From Sphingomonas sp. (lineage in GTDB: Bacteria; Pseudomonadota; Alphaproteobacteria; Sphingomonadales; Sphingomonadaceae): 64,000 nt of DNA. The position numbers and the translations under genes were made by a program. Positions within the stretch are counted from its first letter, which is position 1; every line of letters starts with the position of its first letter. The stretch is from the NCBI RefSeq assembly GCF_004799495.1, contig NZ_SSMY01000005.1:46508-110507 (forward strand), written 5' to 3'. Shown here piece after piece: positions 1 to 8,243 of the stretch. The notes under the pieces are model-generated. The model did no database searches. It was not told where the DNA came from and saw only the letters and a list, made by a program, of their open reading frames with translations.

Positions 1-246
1 GTCCTCGTCCAGACCGGCCCCTTCGCCTGGGTGCGCAACCCGATCTATGTCGCGATGACGCTGTTCCTGTTCGCGATGACGCTGGCGTTCGGGCATTGGC
101 GCAACCTGATCGTCGCGGTCCCGGTCTTCGCGCTCGGGACGTGGATGCGCGTGGTGCGCGAGGAGGGGCTGCTGCGCAGGCAATTCGGCGCGGCGTACGA
201 TGACTATGCTGCGCGGGTGAAAAGGTTCATCCCTGGGCTATTCTAG
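1..246 (+). CDS. Isoprenylcysteine carboxyl methyltransferase/phospholipid methyltransferase-like protein, C-terminal part
   Basis: The reading frame is open from the first base of the window and ends at a TAG, so only the last 81 residues are present. The fragment has a GPFAWVRNPIY block, a hydrophobic helix pair, and a REEGLLRRQFGAAYDDYAA block. This arrangement (RNP...Y, then EE..L...FG..Y..Y) is the signature of the integral-membrane ICMT/PEMT family, which methylates lipids or prenyl-cysteine carboxylates using SAM. Substrate cannot be told from the fragment. Its stop overlaps the stop of the convergent acetyltransferase gene (CTAG). Confidence 0.75.
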   Translation, partial: VLVQTGPFAWVRNPIYVAMTLFLFAMTLAFGHWRNLIVAVPVFALGTWMRVVREEGLLRRQFGAAYDDYAARVKRFIPGLF

Positions 247-821
247 GCCGGGCGCAGCATCGACCAGAATTTGGGACCGCCCCTGGGCACGTGCCATTCG
301 CTCGTCACCTCGAAACCGAGCGATTGGTAGAGCCCGACGTTGCGCTCGGTCGCGGTCTCCAGATAGGCGGGCAGTCCGTCCCCCGCGACGCGCGCCAGCC
401 CTTCGCGGATCGAGGCGCCGCCCAGTCCCTTCCCCTGTCGCGCCGGATCGACCCCGGCGATGTGGAGATACCAGTGCCGCTCGGGCGGAGCGTGCTCGTC
501 GAGCGCAGCGCCCACGCGCATTGCGCGTGGTAAGGCCAGCCCCAGCGCGCCGAGCAGCGGGCCGGCGCGGCGCAGCGCGTCGAACAGGGTCGGCGCGGGC
601 GTGCCCGGGCGCTGCCACAAGGTCGTGGCCTCGGCGTCCCCGGTGATCAGCCGCATCCCCGGCGCGTCGGCATCGAACAGCAGCGCGAACAGGCGCGGCA
701 GACGCTTGGCGCGATCGCGCGGGTCGGGGAAGATATAGCTCATCGCCGGATCGTCGGCGAACGCGCGTGCCAGCATCGCCGCGACGGGTTCGCGATCGGC
801 GAGAGCAGCGTCGCGTATCAT
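243..821 (-). CDS. GNAT family N-acetyltransferase
   Basis: This is a 192-residue acyl-CoA-dependent N-acetyltransferase of unknown substrate. The N-terminal MIRDAALADREPVAAMLARAF block, the WYLHIAGVDPARQGKGLGG segment (motif A, Q-x-x-G-x-G/A for acetyl-CoA pyrophosphate) and LYQSLGFEV near the C terminus are typical GNAT elements. I chose the ATG at 821 because it overlaps the TGA of the upstream DUF1272 gene (ATGA) and begins right at the GNAT fold; a longer frame exists upstream but reads as non-protein. It is the last gene of the clpX-DUF1272-GNAT run. Confidence 0.85.
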   Translation of the reverse strand: MIRDAALADREPVAAMLARAFADDPAMSYIFPDPRDRAKRLPRLFALLFDADAPGMRLITGDAEATTLWQRPGTPAPTLFDALRRAGPLLGALGLALPRAMRVGAALDEHAPPERHWYLHIAGVDPARQGKGLGGASIREGLARVAGDGLPAYLETATERNVGLYQSLGFEVTSEWHVPRGGPKFWSMLRPA

Positions 822-1066
822 ACCGCCGCTTCGCACCCCTCGGGCTTCAGCACGCGCTCGGTCGACGCCGGATAGCGTTCGAGCATCGCCGCCGGGCGGA
901 TCGGCCGCGGCACGAACCCGCCGCCGCAATTGGGGCAAACGCCGGCGAGCAAGCCATCGACGCAATCGGCGCAAAAGGTGCACTCGAACGTGCAGATGCG
1001 CGCGTCCGCACTATCCGGCGGCAAGTCGCGGTCGCAACATTCGCAGTTGGGCCGCAACGCCAGCAT
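818..1066 (-). CDS. DUF1272 zinc-ribbon protein
   Basis: This 82-residue protein is dominated by cysteines (8, 10, 11, 25, 29, 32, 35, 44, 47) arranged as CECC, CTFECTFCADC and CPNC. That is the pattern of the DUF1272 family, presumed zinc-binding, with no established role. It overlaps clpX upstream (TGATG) and the GNAT gene downstream (ATGA), so the three are probably translated from one message. The C-terminal third is not cysteine rich and is likely flexible. Confidence 0.85.
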   Translation of the reverse strand: MLALRPNCECCDRDLPPDSADARICTFECTFCADCVDGLLAGVCPNCGGGFVPRPIRPAAMLERYPASTERVLKPEGCEAAV

Positions 1067-2331
1067 CAGGCGGCGTCGCCGGTCTTTTCCTTCTTGGCAT
1101 AGACCCGAATCGGCTCCTTGGTGCCCGCGACCACGTCCTTGTCGATCATCACCTCGTCAACGCCGTCCATGCCGGGCAGGTCGAACATCGTGTCGAGCAG
1201 GATGCCTTCGAGGATCGAGCGCAGCCCGCGCGCGCCGGTCTTGCGGTCGATCGCCTTCTTCGCGACCGTCACCAGCGCGTCGTCGGTGAAGCCGAGCTTC
1301 ACGTCCTCCATGTCGAACAGCTTCTGATACTGTTTGACCAAGGCGTTCTTCGGCTCGGCGAGGATCTTCACCAGCGCGTCGGTGTCGAGGTCCTCGAGCG
1401 TCGCGATCACCGGCAGGCGTCCGACGAATTCGGGGATCAGCCCGAACTTGAGCAGATCCTCGGGCTCGACATTCTTGAGCACGTCACCAGTGCGGCGCTC
1501 GTCGGGCGCGGCGACATGCGCGCCGAAGCCCATCGATTTGCCTTCCAGGCGGTCGCCGATGATCTTTTCGAGGCCCGAGAACGCGCCGCCGCAGATGAAC
1601 AGGATGTTGGTCGTGTCGACCTGGAGGAATTCCTGCTGCGGATGCTTGCGGCCGCCTTGCGGGGGGACGCTCGCGACGGTGCCTTCCATCATCTTGAGCA
1701 GCGCCTGCTGCACGCCCTCGCCCGACACGTCGCGCGTGATCGAGGGATTCTCCGCCTTGCGGCTGATCTTGTCGATCTCGTCGATGTAAACGATCCCGCG
1801 CTGCGCCCGCTCGACGTTATAGTCCGAGGCCTGGAGCAGCTTGAGGATGATGTTCTCGACGTCCTCGCCGACATACCCCGCCTCGGTCAGCGTTGTCGCA
1901 TCGGCCATCGTGAACGGCACGTCGAGGATGCGCGCGAGCGTCTGCGCGAGCAGCGTCTTGCCGCATCCGGTCGGGCCGACGAGCAGGATGTTCGACTTGG
2001 CGAGCTCGACATCGGCGCCCTTCGCGCCGTGGTTCAGCCGCTTGTAATGGTTGTGCACCGCCACCGACAGCACGCGCTTGGCGCGGCGCTGGCCGATCAC
2101 GTAATCGTCGAGCACGTCGCAGATTTCCTGCGGCGTGGGCACGCCCCCATCCTTCTTCGAGACGAGCGCCGACTTGGTTTCCTCGCGGATGATGTCGTTG
2201 CACAGCTCGACGCATTCGTCGCAGATGAACACCGTCGGGCCGGCGATGAGCTTCCTCACCTCGTGCTGCGACTTGCCGCAGAACGAGCAATAGAGCGTGC
2301 TTTTCGAATCGCCGCCGCTGAGTTTCGTCAT
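1066..2331 (-). CDS. clpX: ATP-dependent Clp protease ATP-binding subunit ClpX
   Basis: ClpX is the AAA+ unfoldase that recognises tagged proteins and feeds them into ClpP. The 421-residue length is normal. An N-terminal zinc-binding domain carries C15-x2-C18 and C37-x2-C40. The Walker A box GPTGCGKT lies at 119-126, Walker B with DEID at 184-187, and the substrate-gripping pore loop GYVGED at 152-157. Sensor elements and the C-terminal small domain follow. It lies 113 bases downstream of clpP on the same strand, the usual bacterial order, and its stop overlaps the start of the DUF1272 gene. Confidence 0.98.
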   Translation of the reverse strand: MTKLSGGDSKSTLYCSFCGKSQHEVRKLIAGPTVFICDECVELCNDIIREETKSALVSKKDGGVPTPQEICDVLDDYVIGQRRAKRVLSVAVHNHYKRLNHGAKGADVELAKSNILLVGPTGCGKTLLAQTLARILDVPFTMADATTLTEAGYVGEDVENIILKLLQASDYNVERAQRGIVYIDEIDKISRKAENPSITRDVSGEGVQQALLKMMEGTVASVPPQGGRKHPQQEFLQVDTTNILFICGGAFSGLEKIIGDRLEGKSMGFGAHVAAPDERRTGDVLKNVEPEDLLKFGLIPEFVGRLPVIATLEDLDTDALVKILAEPKNALVKQYQKLFDMEDVKLGFTDDALVTVAKKAIDRKTGARGLRSILEGILLDTMFDLPGMDGVDEVMIDKDVVAGTKEPIRVYAKKEKTGDAA

Positions 2332-2444
2332 TCAAATCTTCCTTCGCCCGAACCGGGCTTGAGCGCCGGGCAGTGTAACCCGACGCTCCCGAATACCACA
2401 ATCACCAAAATCAGGCGTTTACGACGCTGCCGCTTAACCCCGTC

Positions 2445-3122
2445 TTACGCCGCGGGCGTCTCACCGTCGGCGGGCGCCGGGCGCTTGTCGAACACTTCGT
2501 CGACCAGCCCGAATTCCTTCGCCTCGTCGGCCTCGAGGAATTTGTCGCGGTCCATCGCCCGCTCGATCACCTCGAGCGGCTGGCCGGTGTACTTCGAATA
2601 GAGCGTGTTCATCCGGTGCCGGATGCGCAGGATTTCCTTGGCCTGGATCTCGATGTCCGACGCCATGCCCTGCGCGCCGCCCGACGGCTGGTGGATCATG
2701 ATCCGCGCGTTGGTGAGCGCGACGCGCATCCCCGGCTCGCCCGCCGCGAGCAGGAAGCTGCCCATCGACGCCGCCTGGCCCATGCACACCGTCCCGACGC
2801 GCGGGCGGATGTATTGCATCGTGTCGTGGATCGCCATGCCCGCCGTGACGACCCCGCCCGGCGAGTTGATGTACATGAAGATGTCCTTCTTCGGATTTTC
2901 CGATTCGAGGAACAGCAGCTGCGCGCAGATGACCGAGGCCATCATGTCCTCGACCCCGCCGGTCACGAAGATGATGCGTTCGCGCAACAGCCGCGAGTAG
3001 ATGTCGAAGCTGCGCTCGCCGCGGTTCGACTGTTCGATGACGATCGGCACCAGGCCACCGGTGATCGGGTCGACGCGAAAGCCCGGAGGCGCGAAATTGC
3101 CGGTGTCGAACGGGTTATGCAT
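2445..3122 (-). CDS. clpP: ATP-dependent Clp protease proteolytic subunit ClpP
   Basis: ClpP is the serine protease chamber of the Clp system in the cytoplasm. The start at the ATG of MHNPFDTG gives 225 residues; an extended frame upstream has no homology-like sequence. The family signatures are clear: INSPGGVV, the nucleophile serine in [12 protein letters not shown], the histidine in MIHQPSGG and the aspartate in AMDRDKF. The N-terminal stretch is about 20 residues longer than E. coli mature ClpP, as is common in alphaproteobacteria. Upstream lies a 310-base divergent region that may hold a heat-shock-type promoter. Confidence 0.97.
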   Translation of the reverse strand: MHNPFDTGNFAPPGFRVDPITGGLVPIVIEQSNRGERSFDIYSRLLRERIIFVTGGVEDMMASVICAQLLFLESENPKKDIFMYINSPGGVVTAGMAIHDTMQYIRPRVGTVCMGQAASMGSFLLAAGEPGMRVALTNARIMIHQPSGGAQGMASDIEIQAKEILRIRHRMNTLYSKYTGQPLEVIERAMDRDKFLEADEAKEFGLVDEVFDKRPAPADGETPAA

Positions 3123-3432
3123 AGAAAGTCTCGTGGTCCTTATGCCCTTGCGAGAGCCTACATCGGCGCTCGGTTCGCGGGGCGCAAGGGGGGCACGTGG
3201 TGAATGGTCAGGCGCCGCGGTTCGCATTGGAAGATTACAAAGATTACACACTCTCCCCCGGGTTTTGACGCGGCCGAATGTTCCCAATGTTCGCACTCGC
3301 CATGGCGGCGCTCGGAAGGGCCATCGCCCCGAGACGCCGATATCGCTGGTTGACGGGCGAAATCCTACATTGCCAGCGCAATCTTGCGCCGTGGCGCGCC
3401 GCGTCCCAGATTGGCGCCGAAGGGGAGCGGTC
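3123..3432. other. Divergent intergenic region between clpP and the SDR gene
   Basis: These 310 bases contain no convincing gene. They hold two tandem 9-base duplications: AGATTACAA/AGATTACAC at 3232-3249, and AATGTTCCC/AATGTTCGC at 3277-3294. On the minus strand, CTTG (3185-3188) is followed 18 bases later by CCGATGT (3160-3166). That resembles the alphaproteobacterial RpoH pattern with one mismatch, which would fit clpP. The right end holds the ribosome binding site AGGGGAG of the SDR gene. Confidence 0.5.
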
Positions 3433-4458
3433 ATGAGCACGGTTCTGGTCACCGGCGGGTCCGGGTTCGTCGGCGGGCATGTCATCCTGCAATTGCTCGC
3501 GGCGGGGCACGAGGTGCGGACGACGGTACGCAACCTCGCCAAGGAAGACGCGGTGCGCGACACGCTGGCAAGTGCGGGCGCGACCGATCTTGGCAAGCTG
3601 ACCTTCTTCGCCGCCGATCTCGAAAAGGACGCCGGTTGGGCAGAAGCGGTCGCGGGGTGCGACTATGTCCAGCACGTCGCCTCCCCCTTCCCGATCGCCC
3701 AGCCCAAGGACGAGAACGAACTGATCCGCCCCGCGGTCGACGGCACCTTGCGCGTCCTGCGCGCGGCGCGCGACGCCGGGGTGAAGCGCGTCGTCCAGAC
3801 CTCCAGCTTCGCCGCGGTGGGGTACGGTCACGGGCACCGCGATACGCCCTACACCGAGGAAGACTGGACCGACGTCGACGGCCCCGCGGTCCAGCCGTAC
3901 ATGAAATCCAAAACGCTAGCCGAGCGCGCCGCGTGGGACTTTATCGCGCGCGAAGGCAACGGGATGGAGCTTGCCGTGGTCAACCCGGTCGGCATCTTCG
4001 GCCCGGCGCTCAACAACGACCTGTCGACCTCGATCGAGCTGGTCAAGCGGATGCTCGAAGGCGCGCTTCCGGGCGCGCCCAGGCTCTACCTCGGCGCGGT
4101 CGACGTGCGCGACGTGGCGGGGCTACAGGTCAAGGCGATGACCGACCCGGCGGCCGCGGGGCAGCGCTTCCTGGCGGTCGCGGACGGCGCGCTGTCGATG
4201 TTCGAAATGTCCGAGATCCTGCGCCGCAACCTGGGCGACAAGGCCGCGAAGGCGAAATTCCGCGAACTGCCCGACTGGCTGGTCAAGCTGGTCGCGATCT
4301 TCAGCCCGCTGGCGCGCGAGGCGGTGCCGCGGCTGGGCATCAAGGGCGAGGCGAGCAACGAAAAGGCGCGGCGCGTGCTCGGCTGGCAGTTTCGCTCCAA
4401 CGACGAAGCCATCGCCGCGTCGGGCGAGAGCCTGTTCGCGCTGGAGATCGTCCGATGA
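3433..4458 (+). CDS. NAD(P)-dependent extended SDR, dihydroflavonol-reductase-like aldehyde/ketone reductase
   Basis: This 341-residue protein is an extended short-chain dehydrogenase/reductase. The N-terminal Rossmann motif is TGGSGFVG (7-14) and the catalytic pair is Y156-x3-K160 (YMKSK) with serines at 124-125. The order TGGSGF, HVASPFP, then TSS and YxxxK resembles dihydroflavonol 4-reductase and yeast aldehyde-reductase relatives, so it probably reduces an aldehyde or ketone with NADPH. The ATG follows AGGGGAG at good spacing. Its TGA overlaps the start of the DOPA-dioxygenase-family gene, so the two are likely co-translated. Confidence 0.88.
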   Translation: MSTVLVTGGSGFVGGHVILQLLAAGHEVRTTVRNLAKEDAVRDTLASAGATDLGKLTFFAADLEKDAGWAEAVAGCDYVQHVASPFPIAQPKDENELIRPAVDGTLRVLRAARDAGVKRVVQTSSFAAVGYGHGHRDTPYTEEDWTDVDGPAVQPYMKSKTLAERAAWDFIAREGNGMELAVVNPVGIFGPALNNDLSTSIELVKRMLEGALPGAPRLYLGAVDVRDVAGLQVKAMTDPAAAGQRFLAVADGALSMFEMSEILRRNLGDKAAKAKFRELPDWLVKLVAIFSPLAREAVPRLGIKGEASNEKARRVLGWQFRSNDEAIAASGESLFALEIVR

Positions 4459-4853
4459 CCGGCGCCAACGACAATGCGCCGTGGCACGCGCACATCTATT
4501 ACGAGCCGAGCGATCGCGACACGGCGGAAGCGCTGCGCGGGCGGTTCGCGGAGATGATGACGGACGACGAACTGCCGATCCTGTTCGTCGGACGGATGAC
4601 CGACCGCCCGGTCGGCCCGCACCCGATCCCACAATTCGAGATTCATTTCCCGGCGAGCGCGGGCGGCGTGGTGACGCGGGCGATCGAGCAGACGGGGTTG
4701 CGCGCGCTGATCCACCCGCTGACCGACGACGACGTCGCGGACCACACGAGCCTGGGGCACTGGATCGGGGAGCCCCTCGCGCTGGACCTGGCCGTGCTCG
4801 ACCCGCCGGGCGAGAACAAGGGCGTCAAGCGGTTCGGGAAGAGCGACTTCTAG
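4455..4853 (+). CDS. DOPA 4,5-dioxygenase family protein
   Basis: A 132-residue protein begins with WHAHIYYEPSDRDTAEALR and contains GPHPIPQFEIHF, LIHPLTDDDVADHTSLGHWIG and a short acidic tail. The histidine spacing (HAHIYY, GPHP, IHPLTDDD, DHT..GHW) matches the DOPA 4,5-dioxygenase family (PF08883). Bacterial members are small cytosolic proteins, mostly of unknown substrate. It overlaps the SDR gene by ATGA; a reductase plus an aromatic-ring dioxygenase-like protein would fit handling of an aromatic aldehyde, but that is inference. Confidence 0.85.
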   Translation: MTGANDNAPWHAHIYYEPSDRDTAEALRGRFAEMMTDDELPILFVGRMTDRPVGPHPIPQFEIHFPASAGGVVTRAIEQTGLRALIHPLTDDDVADHTSLGHWIGEPLALDLAVLDPPGENKGVKRFGKSDF

Positions 4854-4881
4854 CGCCGGTGCTGAGCGATGGAGCAGCGGG

Positions 4882-4998
4882 TCAGCGGCCAACCCAGCCC
4901 ATCCAAATAAGCGCGCCATGCATCATCATCACAAACACGGCGACGATCAGGATTCCGCCGGATATCAAGACGATGTCCGCGATCCTGCGCTTCATCAT
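4882..4998 (-). CDS. 38-residue single-pass membrane peptide coupled to the GT2 gene
   Basis: I do not recognise this peptide; it is inferred from the sequence alone. It starts at an ATG whose last bases form the TGA of the upstream glycosyltransferase gene (ATGA), so it is placed for translational coupling. It opens with a positive cluster (MMKRRIAD), followed by about 20 uninterrupted hydrophobic residues and a WMGWVGR end. That reads as one inner-membrane helix with the N terminus inside. It is too short for most gene callers. The alternative is chance, but the overlap and clean hydrophobic profile argue for a real gene. Confidence 0.6.
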   Translation of the reverse strand: MMKRRIADIVLISGGILIVAVFVMMMHGALIWMGWVGR

Positions 4999-5933
4999 AC
5001 CGACTTTTCACCGCCCGGCGCCTTATGCGCCAGATACGCCAGCCGACGAACCTCGCGCCGTCCCCGCACCACCGTGTCGAGAATCAGGCCAGCGAAGAAG
5101 CATAACGCCGCAAGGATGATCAGCCCCGTCGCCAGGATCGCGGTAGGCAAGCGTGGGACGAGGTGGGTGTGCATGTACGTCACCGCGAGCGGGATCGCGA
5201 GGATCACGGCGAGCGCGGCGAGCAGCGCGCCGATGCTGCCGAAGAACAGCAGCGGCCGCTCGATGCGGTAGAGCGTGGCGATCGTCTTGGTGATCCGCCA
5301 GCCGTCGCCATAGGTGTTGAGCTTCGACACCGATCCCTCGGGCCGCGCGAAATAGCGCGTCTCGACCTCGCCCACCGGCATGCGCAATTCGAGCGCATGG
5401 ACGCTGATCTCGGTCTCGATCTCGAACCCCCCGGTCAGCACCGGGAAGCTTTTCACGAAGCGCCGCGAGAACACGCGATAGCCCGAAAAGATGTCGGTGA
5501 AGCTGCGCCCGAACAGCCCGGCGAGCAGCCCGGTCATCGCCTTGTTGCCCATCACGTGCCCGCGGCGATACGCCTCCGCCGCCTCATGGACGCGCGTGCC
5601 GACGACCATGTCGAGTTGCTCGTCGACCAGCCGCTCGACGAGTTGCGGCGCGGCCTCGGCGTCGTAGGTCGCGTCACCGTCGGCCATGACGTAGATATCG
5701 GCGTCGACGTCGGCGAACATGCGGCGGACGACGTTGCCCTTGCCCTGCATACGCTCGCTGCGAACGATGGCGCCCGCCGCGGTCGCGACCTCGACCGTGC
5801 GGTCCTTCGAATTGTTGTCGTAGACGTAGATCGCGGCGCCCGGTAGCGCTGCGCGGAACCCCGCGACGGTCTGCGCGATCGCGGCTTCCTCGTTATAGCA
5901 GGGCAGCAGGACTGCGATGCGTGGTTCTGTCAT
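4995..5933 (-). CDS. Family 2 glycosyltransferase with C-terminal membrane anchor (DPM1-like)
   Basis: This 312-residue enzyme transfers a sugar from a nucleotide donor, probably to a lipid carrier at the inner membrane. The GT-A core starts at once (RIAVLLPCYNEE) and has the metal-binding ADGDATYD motif, then GNKAMTGLLAGLFG, a segment seen in dolichol-phosphate-mannose-synthase-like enzymes. Two hydrophobic helices near the C terminus would anchor it. I chose the ATG at 5933; a TTG 21 bases upstream adds only GWAPAG-type residues. It is followed by an overlapping 38-residue membrane peptide. Confidence 0.88.
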   Translation of the reverse strand: MTEPRIAVLLPCYNEEAAIAQTVAGFRAALPGAAIYVYDNNSKDRTVEVATAAGAIVRSERMQGKGNVVRRMFADVDADIYVMADGDATYDAEAAPQLVERLVDEQLDMVVGTRVHEAAEAYRRGHVMGNKAMTGLLAGLFGRSFTDIFSGYRVFSRRFVKSFPVLTGGFEIETEISVHALELRMPVGEVETRYFARPEGSVSKLNTYGDGWRITKTIATLYRIERPLLFFGSIGALLAALAVILAIPLAVTYMHTHLVPRLPTAILATGLIILAALCFFAGLILDTVVRGRREVRRLAYLAHKAPGGEKSV

Positions 5934-5956
5934 CCCGGCCGGCGCCCACCCCAATC

Positions 5957-5989
5957 AAAAACCCCGGCCCGTGATAGCACGGACCGGGG
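5957..5989 (-). terminator. Rho-independent terminator of tig
   Basis: A 12-base stem (CACGGGCCGGGG paired with CCCCGGTCCGTG, one mismatch) with a 4-base loop is followed on the minus strand by five T residues. It begins six bases past the tig stop codon and separates tig from the glycosyltransferase gene. Confidence 0.85.
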
Positions 5990-5995
5990 AAATTG

Positions 5996-7594
5996 TTACT
6001 TCTTCGCCGGCGCCTTCTTGGCGGCAGGCTTCTTGGCCGGCTCGGCCTTGGCGGCGGGCGCGGCCTTGGTCGCCGCCTTCTTCACGGGCTCCGCAGCCTT
6101 CGGCTCGTCCTTGGGCGCCGCAACCTTCTTGTCGGTCTTGGACGGCGCGGCCTTGGCGGCGGCCTTCTTCGCCGGTTCCTCGACCTTGGCAGCGGCCTTC
6201 TTCTTCGCCGCCTTGGGCTTGTGGTTGTCGTGGTCGTGGGTGTGCGTGCCGGTCGCGAAGCCGTCCTCGCTCTCGATCGCTTCCTCGAGCTCCTCGCGAG
6301 TCACGTCGCGGTCGCTGATCTCGGCCTTGCCGAACAGGAAGTCGACGACCTTGTCCTCATATAGCGGCGCGCGCAGCTGCGCGGCCGCCATCGGCTCCTG
6401 CTGGATGTACTGGATGAAGCGCTGCTGGTCTTCGGGACCGTATTGCTGCGCGGCCTGCGCGATCAGGCGGTTCATTTCCTGGCTCGTCACCTCGATGCCG
6501 TTGGCCTGGCCGATTTCGGACAGGAGCAAGCCAAGCCGCACGCGGCGCTCGGCGATCGCGCGGTAATCGTCCTTTTCCTTTTCCATCTCCGCCAGTGCGG
6601 CCTCGGGGTCAGGCTCGTGCGTCGCTTCGTGCTTCAGCTGTTCCCAGATCTGCGCGAACTCGGCCTCGACCATCGACGGCGGCACCGGGAAATCGTGCCC
6701 CGCGGCGAGCTGGTCGAGCAGCTTGCGCTTCATGTGCGTGCGCGTGAGGCCGTTCAATTCCTGCTCGACCTGGCCCTGCAGCAGCCCCTTGAGCTGATCG
6801 AGATCCTTGAGCCCCAGCGAGGTCGCCAGGCTGTCGTCGATCTTGGTCGTGCCCGCGGTCTTCACCGACTTGGCGACGAGGTCGAACGTCGCGGGCTTCC
6901 CGGCCAGTTCTTTCGCGCCGTAATCCTCGGGGAAGGTGACCTTGATCTGTTTTTCGTCGCCCGCCTTCATGCCGACGACCTGATCCTCGAAGCCGGGGAT
7001 CAGGCGACCGCCGCCGATCTCGACCGCCATGTCGATGCCGGTGCCGCCGTCGAACGCGACGCCGTCGGCGGTCTTGCCGACGAAATCGACCGTGACGAGG
7101 TCGCCGTGCTTGGCCTTGTAGCCGTCCTTGGTATCGTCCCAGCTCTTCTGCTGGTCGGCGAACTTCTGGAGCTGCGCCTGCAGCGCGGCCTCGTCGGTCG
7201 GCACGCTCAGCCGCTCGAGCTTCAGCTTGTCGATCGCCGGGGTCGGCACGTCCGGCAGGATTTCCAGCTCGACCTTTAGCTCGGCGTCCTTGCCGGCTTC
7301 ATAGTCGTTCTCGAGGTTGACCGACGGCTGCATCGCGGGGCGCAGCTTGTTCTTCGCGATCAGCGACTGGATGCCGTCCTGGATCGCCGCGTTGAGCGCG
7401 TCCTGCGTCAGCGCCGGGCCGTGCATCTTGCGGATCAGGTTCGCGGGCACCTTGCCGGGGCGGAAACCGGGCATGCGGATCTGCGGCGCGACCTTCCTGA
7501 CCTCGGCATCGACCTTCGCGTCGATTTCCTTGGCGGTGATGGTGAGCGTGTAGGCGCGCTTCAGCCCTTCGTTCAACGTCTCGACAGTCTGCAT
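5996..7594 (-). CDS. tig: Trigger factor, ribosome-associated chaperone with long Ala/Lys-rich tail
   Basis: Trigger factor binds the ribosome exit tunnel and chaperones nascent chains. The ribosome-docking signature GFRPGKVP is at 43-50, followed by an FKBP-type domain (about 150-245) and the helical C domain. The start MQTVETLNEG is the usual family start; two upstream in-frame starts add unlikely residues. The protein is 532 residues against about 430 in E. coli. The excess is mostly a histidine patch (THTHDHDNH) and a 73-residue tail of Ala, Lys and Pro (460-532) resembling histone H1 tails. A terminator follows. Confidence 0.96.
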   Translation of the reverse strand: MQTVETLNEGLKRAYTLTITAKEIDAKVDAEVRKVAPQIRMPGFRPGKVPANLIRKMHGPALTQDALNAAIQDGIQSLIAKNKLRPAMQPSVNLENDYEAGKDAELKVELEILPDVPTPAIDKLKLERLSVPTDEAALQAQLQKFADQQKSWDDTKDGYKAKHGDLVTVDFVGKTADGVAFDGGTGIDMAVEIGGGRLIPGFEDQVVGMKAGDEKQIKVTFPEDYGAKELAGKPATFDLVAKSVKTAGTTKIDDSLATSLGLKDLDQLKGLLQGQVEQELNGLTRTHMKRKLLDQLAAGHDFPVPPSMVEAEFAQIWEQLKHEATHEPDPEAALAEMEKEKDDYRAIAERRVRLGLLLSEIGQANGIEVTSQEMNRLIAQAAQQYGPEDQQRFIQYIQQEPMAAAQLRAPLYEDKVVDFLFGKAEISDRDVTREELEEAIESEDGFATGTHTHDHDNHKPKAAKKKAAAKVEEPAKKAAAKAAPSKTDKKVAAPKDEPKAAEPVKKAATKAAPAAKAEPAKKPAAKKAPAKK

Positions 7595-7694
7595 TTCAGG
7601 CTTCGTCTTTCTCATGAATGTTTGCGACCCCTCGCTTGCGCTCGGGAGTTGCGCTGCCAAAAGCGTGCCCCGCACGCCTTTGAGTCAGCGCAAC

Positions 7695-7779
7695 TGGTGC
7701 GGGCGAAGGGACTCGAACCCCCACATCTTGCGATACTGGAACCTAAATCCAGCGCGTCTACCAGTTCCGCCACGCCCGC
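7695..7779 (-). tRNA. tRNA-Leu (anticodon UAG)
   Basis: The minus strand gives an 85-base tRNA with acceptor arms GCGGGCG and CGCCCGC, a D arm (GGAACTGGTAGACGCG), the anticodon stem CTGGA/TCCAG with loop TTTAGGT (anticodon TAG), a long variable arm, the T arm GGGGGTTCGAGTCCC and an encoded 3' CCA. The long variable arm and anticodon identify leucine. It lies 100 bases upstream of tig on the same strand. Confidence 0.97.
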
Positions 7780-7873
7780 TTGGGACACCGCCGGTCGGCG
7801 GCGTCTATAGCAAGTGCGCCCGTTGGGGCAACCCGGTTCGCATCGGCGCGTTGGGGATGCGAAAGGAACCCCC

Positions 7874-8023
7874 ATGGCCACCCAGCCCCCGCCCGAATTC
7901 CCCGAGCCGAGCCAGCCCGGCACACCCGACACCGCACCGCCCGAGGTCACGCCGCCAGCACCCGATACCGACGTCCCCTCCCCTGGCGAGCAACCCACCG
8001 GCCCCGCCAACCCGCAGGGATAA
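7874..8023 (+). CDS. Small proline-rich protein of unknown function
   Basis: A 49-residue protein starts at an ATG preceded by GAAAGGA. It consists almost entirely of Pro, Glu, Thr, Asp and Ser (PPPEFPEPSQPGTPD and similar runs), so it must be intrinsically disordered and acidic. I do not recognise a family. It is followed four bases later by a second small acidic protein gene, and the pair ends at a strong terminator, which supports a short real transcription unit. Confidence 0.5.
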   Translation: MATQPPPEFPEPSQPGTPDTAPPEVTPPAPDTDVPSPGEQPTGPANPQG

Positions 8024-8027
8024 GACG

Positions 8028-8165
8028 ATGCCAGACCCCGATCCGCATCCCGACAGCCTACCCGACGAGGACAACGACAAGCGTGCCGACGTCGAACAGG
8101 CGACGGAGAATGAAGACGACGCCCAGCGCGGCGAAGTCCGCAACCAGGGCGCCAACGCGCAGTAG
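8028..8165 (+). CDS. Small acidic protein of unknown function
   Basis: A 45-residue, strongly acidic hydrophilic protein (MPDPDPHPDSLPDEDNDK at the start, then VEQATENEDDAQRGEVRNQ). The composition predicts disorder; I recognise no domain. It starts four bases after the preceding small proline-rich gene and stops about 20 bases before a rho-independent terminator. No clear independent ribosome binding site is present, so it would rely on coupling with its neighbour. Confidence 0.45.
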   Translation: MPDPDPHPDSLPDEDNDKRADVEQATENEDDAQRGEVRNQGANAQ

Positions 8166-8185
8166 GATGGCGATGATCGCCACGG

Positions 8186-8227
8186 AAAAAAAGGGCACCG
8201 CCGAACGAGTCGGCGGTGCCCTTTTTT
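8186..8227. terminator. Bidirectional rho-independent terminator
   Basis: A perfect 11-base stem (GGGCACCGCCG with CGGCGGTGCCC, loop AACGAGT) is flanked by seven A on the left and a run of T on the right, so it can terminate both the small-protein unit from the left and the lipoprotein gene from the right. Confidence 0.92.
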
Positions 8228-8243
8228 CAACCGCGAAGCGCGA

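Noticed and set aside
2332..2444. Possible gene between clpX and clpP
   Set aside because: Only 113 bases with no ribosome binding site and start pair; it is the ordinary spacer carrying the clpX translation start region.
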